This document shows, in pieces, positions 14,859 to 21,289 of a stretch of DNA of 26,591 bases. Position 1 is the stretch's first letter. Each line of letters begins with the position of its first letter. Both the position numbers and the translations under genes were made by a program. Origin of the DNA: Nanobdellota archaeon (lineage in GTDB: Archaea > Nanobdellota > Nanobdellia > Pacearchaeales > GW2011-AR1); the NCBI GenBank assembly GCA_030640395.1, contig DAOWJK010000026.1, positions 1-26,591 of the forward strand, given 5' to 3'. The notes beneath the pieces were generated by a model that saw nothing but the letters and a program-made list of their open reading frames with translations, was not told the DNA's origin and made no database searches.

Positions 14859-15731
14859 ATGAAAACAGTAGCAGTTCATAACGGAACTTTTCATGCAGAT
14901 GATGTTCTTGCTGTAGCCATTCTTAGATTGCTCTATCCTAAAATAAAAATAATCAGAACAAGAGATCCTGAAAAATTTAATAAGGCAGATTTTAGAGTTG
15001 ATGTCGGAAGAAGATATAATCCAAAAACAGGTGATTTTGATCATCATCAAAACGAATTTAATAAAAAAAGAAAAAATGGAATTCCTTATGCTTCAGCAGG
15101 ATTAGTATGGAAACACTTCGGAATGAAATTTGTTAATTCAAAAGAGGGATTTAATTATATCGACGGGAAAATAATTCAAATACTTGACGCAGAAGATAAT
15201 GGTGTTCAAACTTATTCTACTGAGATTGTTCATCCTTATACATTAGGAAATGTTATTGTTTCATTTAATCCAAATTGGCAGAGAAGAGATTCTAATAAAG
15301 ATAAGTTATTTGAAAAAGCAACTTTATTTACAAAAAATTTATTGAAGAGAGAAATAGATTTTGCTAATGGGATGACAAAAGCGGATAAAATAATTAAAGA
15401 CACAATTTCAAAATCAAATGGAAAATATCTTGTATTAGACCATGTTATGCCATGGAAAAAAATAGTAATAAACAACTCTAATATCAAATTTGTTCTCCAC
15501 CAACAATCTGATGGAGATTGGTTTGCTTCAGCAGTACCAGTTAAGGAGAATAGTTTTGAAAATCGAAAACTATTCCCAAAAAAATGGGCTGGATTAGCAG
15601 GCAAAGAATTAGCACAAATAACTGGGGTAGAAGATTCTATTTTCTGCCATAAAAACCTTTTTGCTGCAGGAGCAAAATCAAAAGAAGGTGCAATAAAATT
15701 AGTTGAAATGGCTTTGAAGGAGAAAAAATAA
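14859..15731 (+). CDS. MYG1 family 3'-5' exonuclease-like protein
   Basis: MYG1 (UPF0160) belongs to the DHH-like metal-dependent hydrolases and acts as an RNA exonuclease in eukaryotes. The 290-residue product shows all family blocks. They are VAVHNGTFHADDVLAVAILRL (N-terminus), IIRTRDPE, the DVGRRYNP/GDFDHHQ metal-binding motif, IDGKIIQILDAEDNG, and the C-terminal SDGDWFASAVP and FCHKNLFAAGAKSKEGA. An AT-rich box lies about 25 bp before the ATG. Its stop overlaps the next gene's start (TAATG), linking it to a small PIN protein, so the two may act together on RNA. The archaeal substrate is unknown. Confidence 0.9.
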   Translation: MKTVAVHNGTFHADDVLAVAILRLLYPKIKIIRTRDPEKFNKADFRVDVGRRYNPKTGDFDHHQNEFNKKRKNGIPYASAGLVWKHFGMKFVNSKEGFNYIDGKIIQILDAEDNGVQTYSTEIVHPYTLGNVIVSFNPNWQRRDSNKDKLFEKATLFTKNLLKREIDFANGMTKADKIIKDTISKSNGKYLVLDHVMPWKKIVINNSNIKFVLHQQSDGDWFASAVPVKENSFENRKLFPKKWAGLAGKELAQITGVEDSIFCHKNLFAAGAKSKEGAIKLVEMALKEKK

Positions 15732-16072
15732 TGAAACAAATAATTTTAGATTCAAGTTTCATCTTAACATGCATAAAACAAAAAATAGATTTTTTTGAAG
15801 AACTAGTCGGAACTCAAATCTTAATTCCTAAACAAGTAATTAATGAAATTAAAAACTTAAAAAATTCAAATTCTAAACTGGCATTAAAACTTCTTGAAAA
15901 AAACAAATTCAGGAAAATTGATTTAGGAAAAACCCATGTTGACAAATTAATCATTAGGTTTGCAAAAGAAAACCCAAAAACAATTATCGCGACTTTAGAC
16001 AGGGAAATAAAAAATAAAACTAAAAATCAAAAACTAATTATTCGCGGGAAAAAGAAGTTGGAAATTATATAA
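15731..16072 (+). CDS. Small PIN-domain protein
   Basis: This protein has 113 residues. The start IILDSSFILTCI places the first acidic PIN residue at D7, followed by the helix and ILIPKQVINEI (acidic Glu) and a late TIIATLDREIKNK (Asp, Glu). This spacing matches the small archaeal PIN proteins related to Fcf1/VapC9. An AAGGAGA SD lies about 7 bp before the ATG inside the myg1 end, and start and stop overlap by one base, so translation is coupled to MYG1. No antitoxin is adjacent, so RNA processing seems likelier than toxicity. Confidence 0.75.
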   Translation: MKQIILDSSFILTCIKQKIDFFEELVGTQILIPKQVINEIKNLKNSNSKLALKLLEKNKFRKIDLGKTHVDKLIIRFAKENPKTIIATLDREIKNKTKNQKLIIRGKKKLEII

Positions 16073-16077
16073 ATTAT

Positions 16078-16521
16078 CTATCTGAAATACTTTTTATCTA
16101 CACCACATTTAAGTGTGCAATTATCTTCCCCGTCCCATCTAAAATCACATAGATTAATATAATTAACCTCTTGGGAATCTCTTGGGATTATTTCCCACGG
16201 AGCTCCAATATAACAGGTAGAAGAATTCTTTCTGGTCTTTAAGGGATAAAGTTGCCATTTTTCCATTTCAGGAATAGCACTATGAAGAACAAATTGCAAA
16301 CTCCTTTCAGCAATCCCATGCTTAGCATATCTTTTTGCATTCTTATCAAAAATAACAAAATCCCCTTCCTCTTTCAAACAAACTATGTATGTTCTTAATA
16401 TGGAATGTAAATCAGAATTTCCAAATCTTCTTTTATCAATCTCCACTAATTTTTTTTGCAAATCATCAAATTTAATTTTCCAATTATTCTTAAGTACAAT
16501 TATTTGGGAATGATAGTCCAT
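16078..16521 (-). CDS. Uncharacterised 147-residue protein
   Basis: I cannot identify this protein. It has no signal peptide or membrane segment. It contains an N-terminal strand-helix region (SQIIVLKNNWKIKFDDLQKKL) and a middle with YIVCLKEEGDFVIFDKNAKR. The C-terminal part has three Cys and aromatic clusters (CDFRWDGEDNCTLKCGVDKKYF), which might bind metal. It is convergent with the small PIN gene (6-bp gap) and divergent from rpoE. The GC is as low as that of its neighbours. Confidence 0.5.
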   Translation of the reverse strand: MDYHSQIIVLKNNWKIKFDDLQKKLVEIDKRRFGNSDLHSILRTYIVCLKEEGDFVIFDKNAKRYAKHGIAERSLQFVLHSAIPEMEKWQLYPLKTRKNSSTCYIGAPWEIIPRDSQEVNYINLCDFRWDGEDNCTLKCGVDKKYFR

Positions 16522-16635
16522 GTTCCAGTAGTCATAAAAATGAATAATTTTTTATGCTTTAAATAAATTTATATCTTTAAAGAGATATCTCACTCAAAAG
16601 TTTTAAAAACCAATTTCTATTCTAATTTTCAGAAA

Positions 16636-17238
16636 ATGTTTTGTTTAGTTGAAGTTGAAGATTATATAAGAGTAGAGCCGAAGTTGTTTGGTTTGCCTAC
16701 TCAAGAGGCTGTTGAAAACCAGCTTCGGGAAACTTATGCAGATTATTACGACAAGGAAATGGGAAAGGCAGTGGCAGTTATTGCAGTTTTGAAAGTTGGA
16801 AAAGGCGTAATCATCCCCGGGGACGGCGCAGCATACTATAATTCAAAATTTAAACTGCTTGTCTGGAAACCAGAATTGCAGGAACTTGTCTACGGAACAA
16901 TTTCAGAGATTACAAACTTTGGCGCATTCATGAACATGGGAGTAATGAGAGGAATGATACATATCAGCCAGACAATGGACGACTATGTAAGTTTCAGCAA
17001 GGCAAATTCATTGCTTGGAAAAGCAACAAAAAGAAATCTAAAACAAGGCGACTTGTGCATGGCAAGAGTTGTTGCAATCAGCCACAAGGGAGATGAACCA
17101 AAAATAGGACTGACAATGAGACAGCCTGGTTTAGGAAAATTGGAATGGATTAAAGAAGACCAAATTAAAAAAGAAAAAGCTGAAAAAAAAGCATTGAAAG
17201 CAGAGGAAAAAACAGTAAAAGGAGGGAAGAAAAGATGA
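16636..17238 (+). CDS. rpoE: DNA-directed RNA polymerase subunit Rpo7 (RpoE')
   Basis: Rpo7 with Rpo4 forms the stalk of archaeal RNA polymerase, binding exiting RNA and aiding open-complex formation. The 200-residue product has the N-terminal tip domain (MFCLVEVEDYIRVEPKLFG) and the central GKGVIIPGDGAAYYNSKF linker. It then has an S1/OB fold (GTISEITNFGAFMNMGVMRGMIHISQ, about 93-118, through KIGLTMRQPGLG) and a Lys/Glu-rich tail. It opens the conserved archaeal block rpoE-spt4-rps24e-rps27ae. A TTTTAAAAACC box lies about 25-30 bp upstream. The next gene starts within its stop codon (ATGA), preceded by an AGGAGGG SD. Confidence 0.96.
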   Translation: MFCLVEVEDYIRVEPKLFGLPTQEAVENQLRETYADYYDKEMGKAVAVIAVLKVGKGVIIPGDGAAYYNSKFKLLVWKPELQELVYGTISEITNFGAFMNMGVMRGMIHISQTMDDYVSFSKANSLLGKATKRNLKQGDLCMARVVAISHKGDEPKIGLTMRQPGLGKLEWIKEDQIKKEKAEKKALKAEEKTVKGGKKR

Positions 17239-17459
17239 CAAGGACATTAGGTAATTATATATTAGAGGTTCTCGAAAATGAACATGGTTTTGTTCCAAGA
17301 GGAATATTGTATAGGGATGCCAAAGTCATGGGTTATAGTGGAACCCAAAAGGAATTACTTCAAAAAGCTGATGAATTAGCAGAACAGGGCATCATAGAAT
17401 CCGCGCCAATTGGAAAATCTCAACTTACTGCATGGAAATATAAGGAGGGAGCAATATAA
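17235..17459 (+). CDS. Small winged-helix-like protein inserted between rpoE and spt4
   Basis: This 74-residue protein is not a family I recognise. The predicted order helix, helix, helix, beta-turn-beta (GNYILEVLENEHGFVPRGILYRD region, KELLQKADELAEQGIIESAP, then LTAWKYKEG) resembles a winged helix in which the wing is the end of the chain. The start overlaps the rpoE stop by 4 bp behind a strong SD, and its own 3' end supplies the AAGGAGGG SD for spt4. It is therefore fully embedded in a transcription/translation operon. A role near RNA polymerase or the ribosome is inference from position only. Confidence 0.75.
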   Translation: MTRTLGNYILEVLENEHGFVPRGILYRDAKVMGYSGTQKELLQKADELAEQGIIESAPIGKSQLTAWKYKEGAI

Positions 17460-17461
17460 AA

Positions 17462-17650
17462 ATGGCAAAACAAAAAGCATGTAAAATCTGCAAGAAAATT
17501 TATGAAGGAGAAAAATGCCCCAGATGTGAATCCAGAGAATCAACAGAAAGTTTCAAGGGCAGGATTGTTGTGGTGAATCCTGAAAAATCAGAAATCGCTC
17601 AAAAATTAAATATCAAAGAAAAAGGAAACTTTGCAATTAAAGTGAGGTAA
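17462..17650 (+). CDS. spt4: Transcription elongation factor Spt4 (RpoE'')
   Basis: Spt4 pairs with Spt5 to keep RNA polymerase processive. The 62-residue protein has the full archaeal length. The zinc ribbon is made by CKIC (about 8-11) and CPRC (about 19-22), followed by the beta-sheet FKGRIVVVNPEKSEIAQKL that contacts the Spt5 NGN domain. It starts 2 bp after the preceding small gene with an AGGAGGG SD about 12 bp upstream, and is followed 4 bp later by rps24e. Confidence 0.95.
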   Translation: MAKQKACKICKKIYEGEKCPRCESRESTESFKGRIVVVNPEKSEIAQKLNIKEKGNFAIKVR

Positions 17651-17654
17651 TTCT

Positions 17655-18119
17655 ATGGAAATAATTAATACCCTAAAGGGCACGAGTGAAAAAGAAAATC
17701 CTTTGTTTAACAGAAAAGAAATTCAGATAAATGTTGAAGCAGAAATTACACCAAGTCATGAAGAAGCTAAAAAATTAATTTCTGAAAAATTTTCCACCCA
17801 GCCAGAAAAAATCAGAATAAAAAAAATCGCAGGAAAATTCGGCTCGAAAGTTTTTGAGATTTCGGCAAATATTTATTCTTCTGAAGAAGAAAAAAATAAA
17901 ACTGAAATTTTTTCAAAAAAAGAAAAAGAAAGAGAAAAAAAACCTGAACCTGCACCTTCTCCCACAGGGATGACCTCTGAAGATGGAGGCCTTGGTGTAC
18001 CCTCAAATATACCCAAAGAGGGCACGAGAACCTCTCACGAGGCTGAATTACAGGGCAAAAAAACCAAAGATCCTGTAGAAACTTCCGCAGAAGAAAAAAA
18101 TGAAAATTCAAATGATTAA
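17655..18119 (+). CDS. rps24e: Ribosomal protein S24e with repeat-derived insertions
   Basis: The S24e core is clear: KENPLFNRKEIQINVEAEITPSHEEAKKLISEKF and KIRIKKIAGKFGSKVFEISANIY. At 154 residues it exceeds the usual 100-120. The excess has two parts. An N-terminal insertion (NTLKGTSE) sits between MEI and the conserved ENPL, encoded by a CCCT-AA-AGGG hairpin (17669-17686). A C-terminal tail (about 100-154) includes residues 102-130 encoded by the long repeat at 17960-18043. Both sites are outside the fold core, so the ribosome may tolerate them. The SD is GAGGT. Position between spt4 and rps27ae is the standard archaeal order. Confidence 0.93.
   Translation: MEIINTLKGTSEKENPLFNRKEIQINVEAEITPSHEEAKKLISEKFSTQPEKIRIKKIAGKFGSKVFEISANIYSSEEEKNKTEIFSKKEKEREKKPEPAPSPTGMTSEDGGLGVPSNIPKEGTRTSHEAELQGKKTKDPVETSAEEKNENSND
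17669..17686 (+). repeat. Mini hairpin module at the 5' end of rps24e
   Basis: The stretch TACCCTAAAGGGCACGAG is GC-rich, palindromic at CCCTAAAGGG, and encodes residues not normally present in the S24e N-terminus. It shares GGGCACGAG and the ACCC-AA-GGG hairpin with the long repeat near the 3' end of the same gene and, with one difference, with the gltX copy. It is short, so chance cannot be excluded on this copy alone. Confidence 0.5.
17960..18043 (+). repeat. Long multi-hairpin repeat inside rps24e (copy 1)
   Basis: This is an 84-bp GC-rich island. From its start it holds a CCC-ACA-GGG hairpin, a CCTC...GAGG hairpin, an ACCCTC...GAGGG hairpin and a CCTC-TCAC-GAGG hairpin. It aligns with gltX 25678-25749 (opposite strand of the window) over its whole length. 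Shared blocks are TCCCAC(A/G)GGGATGACCTC, GAGGCCT, TATACCCAAAG, GGCAC and AGAACCTCT plus CGAGGC. About 60 of roughly 70 alignable bases are identical by hand. Length differences are 9 bp and 2+1 bp, which together keep the frame. Confidence 0.8.
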
Positions 18120-18221
18120 ACTAAGGGATACTTCTCTTATGCGATTTCAGGTATGGACAAAATAAAAATAAATAAACAACCAAATTCAAACACAACATTT
18201 TAAAACCTAATTTTCACATAA

Positions 18222-18236
18222 TATATATTAAATAAA
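18222..18236 (+). promoter_or_regulatory. TATA-like promoter before rps27ae leader
   Basis: The AT box TATATATTAAATAAA precedes the leader element by about 25-28 bp, so transcription is predicted to begin near 18254, three bases before the conserved GCGACTTC stem. S27ae would then have its own promoter in addition to any read-through from rps24e. Confidence 0.5.
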
Positions 18237-18256
18237 GTTTCCTCAACTTTCTGTAC

Positions 18257-18335
18257 GCGACTTCCGTGAGTGTTATAAAAAGTCGCACACCTGAACAGGA
18301 AGGATGGTGTGTGAGAGGAAACCTTGGTTTCCTTC
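18257..18335 (+). ncRNA. Structured 5' leader element before rps27ae (copy B)
   Basis: The order is stem 1 (GCGACTT 18257-18263 with AAGTCGC 18280-18286), the conserved single-stranded block ACCTGAACAGGAAGG (18289-18303), then stem 2 (GGAAACC-TT-GGTTTCC, 18318-18333). Stem 2 ends three bases before the rps27ae ATG. A related element with the same order lies on the other strand before tRNA-His (23254-23332). Stem 1 and the block are conserved, while stem 2 differs in sequence but still pairs. It could be a leader controlling S27ae or a separate small RNA. I do not recognise it. Confidence 0.6.
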
Positions 18336-18336
18336 A

Positions 18337-18579
18337 ATGGCAAAGAAAAAATCAAAACCAAAAAAAGGAAAAAAGCCTCATAGAAACAAGGCAACCAGCA
18401 AGAAATATGCTAAATACAAAATTGAAGGAGACAAAGTTACAAGAGAAAGATTTTGTCCAAGATGCGGACCTGGAGTTTTCTTGATGAAATCACAGGGAAG
18501 AGTTTATTGTGGAAAATGCCATTATAGTGAGTTTGAGGGTAAAAAAGAAACAGAAATTAAAGAAAAGAAAAAAGAATAA
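18337..18579 (+). CDS. rps27ae: Ribosomal protein S27ae
   Basis: S27ae is a small-subunit zinc-ribbon protein. The 80-residue product begins MAKKKSKPKKGKKPHRNK. Its zinc ribbon is FCPRCGPGVFLM...RVYCGKCHYSEF (CxxC plus CxxC), with a Lys/Glu tail. The ATG at 18337 is chosen because upstream in-frame codons are absent from the family and overlap the leader hairpin. There is no SD; instead a perfect 7-bp hairpin ends three bases before the ATG. In most archaea this gene directly follows rps24e; here 217 bp with a promoter and leader separate them. Confidence 0.94.
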   Translation: MAKKKSKPKKGKKPHRNKATSKKYAKYKIEGDKVTRERFCPRCGPGVFLMKSQGRVYCGKCHYSEFEGKKETEIKEKKKE

Positions 18580-18682
18580 TTCTTTATGATTATAAAACCT
18601 AGGAGCAGTGTCAATTAAGTTCTCTCCTCCATTTTTGGTATATCTAGATTATAATAGTAAATATGAGTAAAGTGATTAACAG

Positions 18683-18850
18683 CAGATACCCTTATGCAAA
18701 ATTGTTTTGCAATTTTGTATTTGATGCCTATCATTAAGGTTATGTGAACGCAGTGAGCATAACCCTGGGAGATTCTTCAAGCCAGTCAAAACAGATAGCT
18801 TGAAGCCTCTCCTGGGGAAAAAGAGGTGATAGTATATGGAATACCCTGGA
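18683..18850 (+). ncRNA. Probable structured non-coding RNA, unidentified
   Basis: The 457-bp gap between rps27ae and scpA has no credible ORF but dense base-pairing. Helices seen by eye are CAAAATTG/CAATTTTG (18697-18704 with 18710-18717), GGTTATG/CATAACC (18738-18744 with 18758-18764), and CCTGGGAGA with TCTCCTGGG (18764-18772 with 18808-18816). The last encloses perfect CTTCAAGC/GCTTGAAG (18775-18782 with 18798-18805). An enclosing helix CTATCAT/GTGATAG (18728-18734 with 18826-18832) makes a multibranch loop. A TATA-like box (TTATAATA, about 18649-18657) would start transcription near 18683. I could not find the conserved RNase P or SRP RNA motifs, so the class is unknown. Confidence 0.6.
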
Positions 18851-18949
18851 CTATTTAAACCTTTCGTTTATGTTACCCTTAAAAAATGACAGGCTGAAAT
18901 TAGTTTAAAGTAGTAATTAAAATTACCTCTGTAAAATACACCACTAAAA

Positions 18950-18983
18950 TTAGGCACTACATAATATTTTCTTAGGCACTACA
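18950..18983. repeat. Two 12-bp direct repeats before scpA
   Basis: TTAGGCACTACA occurs at 18950-18961 and 18972-18983, start to start 22 bp, or about two helical turns. The stretch lies 55-90 bp before the scpA start and upstream of its presumed TATA box (ATTATAAAAC, about 19010-19019). This suggests a tandem binding site for an activator or repressor. Confidence 0.5.
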
Positions 18984-19036
18984 AACTCAAATTCTCATCA
19001 CAAAACAATTATAAAACCAAATTAATTATATGCTTT

Positions 19037-19915
19037 ATGGGAGAAAAAGAAGTGAATAATGTAAAGCAGGAGCAAATCCACGACATTCTATTCAACAGGG
19101 AAATCAACTGGCAGGAAATCATCTACGACCTAATCAATACAGAACAGCTTGACCCCTGGAACATAAACATAACAATTCTAACTAACAAATACCTTGAAAA
19201 AATAGAACAACTTGAAGAAGCAGATTTTTTTGTTTCAAGCAAAGTGCTTTTGGCAGCTGCACTTCTCCTTAGAATCAAATCTGAAATCCTGCTAAACACT
19301 TACATCAAAAGCATAGACGAAATCCTCTTTGGAAAAAAAGAAAAAAAGAAACACGTCCTGGAAAGAATTGAACTTGACGAAGAAATCCCGGAACTAATTC
19401 CCCGAAGCCCAATCCCCCGTTACAAAAAAGTTACATTAAAAGAATTAATTAATTCATTAAACAAAGCAATTAAAACCGAAAACAGAAGAATCAGGAAAGA
19501 AATAATTCACAAAAACGCATTCAGGGAAACAGGAATCTTTTTGCCAAAGAGAAAAATCAACATCCGCGACAAGATAAAGCAAATCTATGAAAACCTGCTA
19601 AGTCATCTTGGCGACGATAAAGCCAGGAAAAAAATTTCTTTTACAGAATTTGCCGGAACAAGCAGGGAAGAAAAAATAGCTTGTTTTTCTCCGCTTCTGC
19701 ATCTGGAAAATCAAAAAAAAATCTGGCTTGAACAGGAAGAGCATTTTGAAGAAATTCATCTCTGGCTCAAAAAAACTTATTTCAAACACAACCCAGACCC
19801 ATTTGCAGATTTAAAACACGAAATAGAAGAAGAGATAAAAGAACTTGATGACGAGAAGAAAAAAAGATTAGAGAAGATAAATACAGAATTTGAGAATCCT
19901 TTGGGGGATGTTTAA
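19037..19915 (+). CDS. scpA: Segregation and condensation protein ScpA
   Basis: ScpA is the kleisin that bridges SMC heads in chromosome condensation. The 292-residue protein shows the N-terminal kleisin helix region. Its markers are DLINTEQLDPWNINITILTNKYLEKIEQL (about 32-60) and FFVSSKVLLAAALLLRIKSEILL (about 65-87). A long charged linker and a C-terminal winged-helix region with FTEFAG and FSPLLHLENQKKIWLEQEEHFEEIHLWL follow. The stretch upstream holds a TATA-like box about 22 bp before the ATG, so the mRNA is probably leaderless. No scpB or smc gene is in the window. Confidence 0.9.
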   Translation: MGEKEVNNVKQEQIHDILFNREINWQEIIYDLINTEQLDPWNINITILTNKYLEKIEQLEEADFFVSSKVLLAAALLLRIKSEILLNTYIKSIDEILFGKKEKKKHVLERIELDEEIPELIPRSPIPRYKKVTLKELINSLNKAIKTENRRIRKEIIHKNAFRETGIFLPKRKINIRDKIKQIYENLLSHLGDDKARKKISFTEFAGTSREEKIACFSPLLHLENQKKIWLEQEEHFEEIHLWLKKTYFKHNPDPFADLKHEIEEEIKELDDEKKKRLEKINTEFENPLGDV

Positions 19916-19952
19916 GGGATTAATTTAAAAAAGATTATTTCTAAAAATAAAT

Positions 19953-20621
19953 ATGAAAGCCGCAGTTTTATTTTCAGGTGGAAAAGATTCTTGCTATTCA
20001 GCATATTTAGCAAGAAAAAAAGGTTATGAAATTTCTTGTTTAATTTCTGTTTTCTCTGAAAACAAAGAAAGTTATATGTTCCACACTCCTTCAATTTCAA
20101 AAGTAAAACAACAGGCAAAAGTCATGGAAATTCCCTTGCTCACAAAAAAAACAAAAGGAAAAAAAGAAGAAGAATTAAAAGATTTGGAAAAAGTAATTTT
20201 AAAAGCCAAAAAGAAATTTAAAATTGACACAATTGTTACAGGAGCAATCTGTTCTGTTTATCAGGCATCAAGAATTAAAAAAATCTGCGACAAATTAAAT
20301 CTAAAGTGTTTTAATCCTTTGTGGCACAAAAACGAAATTAAATATTTAGAAGAACTAATCAAAAACAAATTCAAAATAATAATTACTGCAGTTGCAGCTT
20401 ACCCCCTTAACAAATCTTGGCTTGGAAGAAAAATTGACAAAAAGTTTATTTCTGATGCAAAAGAACTGCAAAAAAAATACGAAATCCATCCAGCAGGAGA
20501 AGGAGGAGAATTTGAAACTTTTGTCCTAAATTGCCCTTTATTTAAGAAAGAATTAAAAATCAAAAATCAAAAAATTTCTGGAGAAAAAAATTCCTGGAAG
20601 ATTGAAATTAAAATTATTTAA
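19953..20621 (+). CDS. dph6: Diphthine-ammonia ligase (Dph6 family)
   Basis: Dph6 amidates diphthine on elongation factor 2 using ATP and ammonia, the last step of diphthamide synthesis in archaea and eukaryotes. The 222-residue protein starts with the PP-loop MKAAVLFSGGKDSCYSAYLA (SGGKDS, 8-13), continues with MFHTPS, the family motif TGAICSVYQASRIKKIC and CFNPLWHKNE, and ends with the HPAGEGGEFETFVLNCPLF signature. Length is typical. Its stop codon abuts the stop of the convergent peptidase gene with no bases between. The domain assignment is very clear. Confidence 0.95.
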   Translation: MKAAVLFSGGKDSCYSAYLARKKGYEISCLISVFSENKESYMFHTPSISKVKQQAKVMEIPLLTKKTKGKKEEELKDLEKVILKAKKKFKIDTIVTGAICSVYQASRIKKICDKLNLKCFNPLWHKNEIKYLEELIKNKFKIIITAVAAYPLNKSWLGRKIDKKFISDAKELQKKYEIHPAGEGGEFETFVLNCPLFKKELKIKNQKISGEKNSWKIEIKII

Positions 20622-21236
20622 TTACTTTCTATGCACAATCACAATATCTTCATCTGTTCCTTCTGCTTTTCTCGCTTCATCAAAAATATTTCTTGGAACA
20701 GGCATAAATTCTTTAGGATTATTTAATCCATGATTGTGAACATACACATTTTGTTTATCAAATCCAACAATAGGAACAAAATGTCCTTGATAACCTTTTT
20801 CTTTTCTCGCTTTTACAATATTCCAATCCAAAAGAATAATTGGAACACTATCTTTTTTTACGAATCCTAAAAGTTCCTTTAGGGATAGTATTTTTTCTTG
20901 AACATTTACTCCTGCTAATTTTGCATCTTCCACCAATTTTTTTGATTGCTTCAATAAATTTATATCACTATATTTTCTGTAAAAATCGTGTTTCATATGC
21001 TCTTCATTAAATAAAATGTGTTTTGAATAAAAATCTGTTTTAAATCCTGAAGATGCAGAAGCCGTCGCTATTTGGATTGTAGAAATTCCTTTTCCTTTTT
21101 TCATTCCTGTTCTTGCCTCCAAAACATTCACTTCTTCATCTTTTCCAAAATAGGCAAGAACCATCCTTAATGCAATTGGCCCACAATTCAGTAGACTTGT
21201 TTGTTTGAAAAAAGGAATTTTTAATTTCATAATCAT
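20622..21236 (-). CDS. C39-like papain-fold cysteine peptidase
   Basis: Family C39-like proteins are papain-fold peptidases, often cleaving double-glycine leaders or acting as free hydrolases. The motif KQTSLLNCGPIALRMVLAYFG gives the catalytic Cys (NCGP). GHFVPIVGFD gives the catalytic His and YVHNHGLNNPKEF the third polar residue. A Gln before the Cys (KQTS) could form the oxyanion hole. There is no signal peptide or transporter domain, so it is probably a cytoplasmic single-domain enzyme of about 200 residues. ATG at 21236 or 21230 is likelier than 21269, since the family begins with a strand such as MKLKIPFFKQ. The substrate is unknown. Confidence 0.8.
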   Translation of the reverse strand: MIMKLKIPFFKQTSLLNCGPIALRMVLAYFGKDEEVNVLEARTGMKKGKGISTIQIATASASSGFKTDFYSKHILFNEEHMKHDFYRKYSDINLLKQSKKLVEDAKLAGVNVQEKILSLKELLGFVKKDSVPIILLDWNIVKARKEKGYQGHFVPIVGFDKQNVYVHNHGLNNPKEFMPVPRNIFDEARKAEGTDEDIVIVHRK

Positions 21237-21289
21237 AACAAGATTAAAATCATTTAAATAATTATTCACTATTTCTTATAAGTCTTTTT

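Noticed and set aside
18120..18221. A gene or tRNA between rps24e and the rps27ae promoter
   Set aside because: The stretch is AT-rich with frequent stops and no cloverleaf; it appears to be a 3' untranslated region plus promoter DNA.
18600..18990. RNase P RNA, SRP RNA or 5S rRNA in the rps27ae-scpA gap
   Set aside because: GAGTAAAGTG at 18665-18674 is loosely like the RNase P CR-I block, and ACAGATAG like CR-II, but the matching CR-IV and CR-V blocks are missing. No SRP helix 8 motif and no 5S CCGAAC block is present. The RNA remains unassigned.
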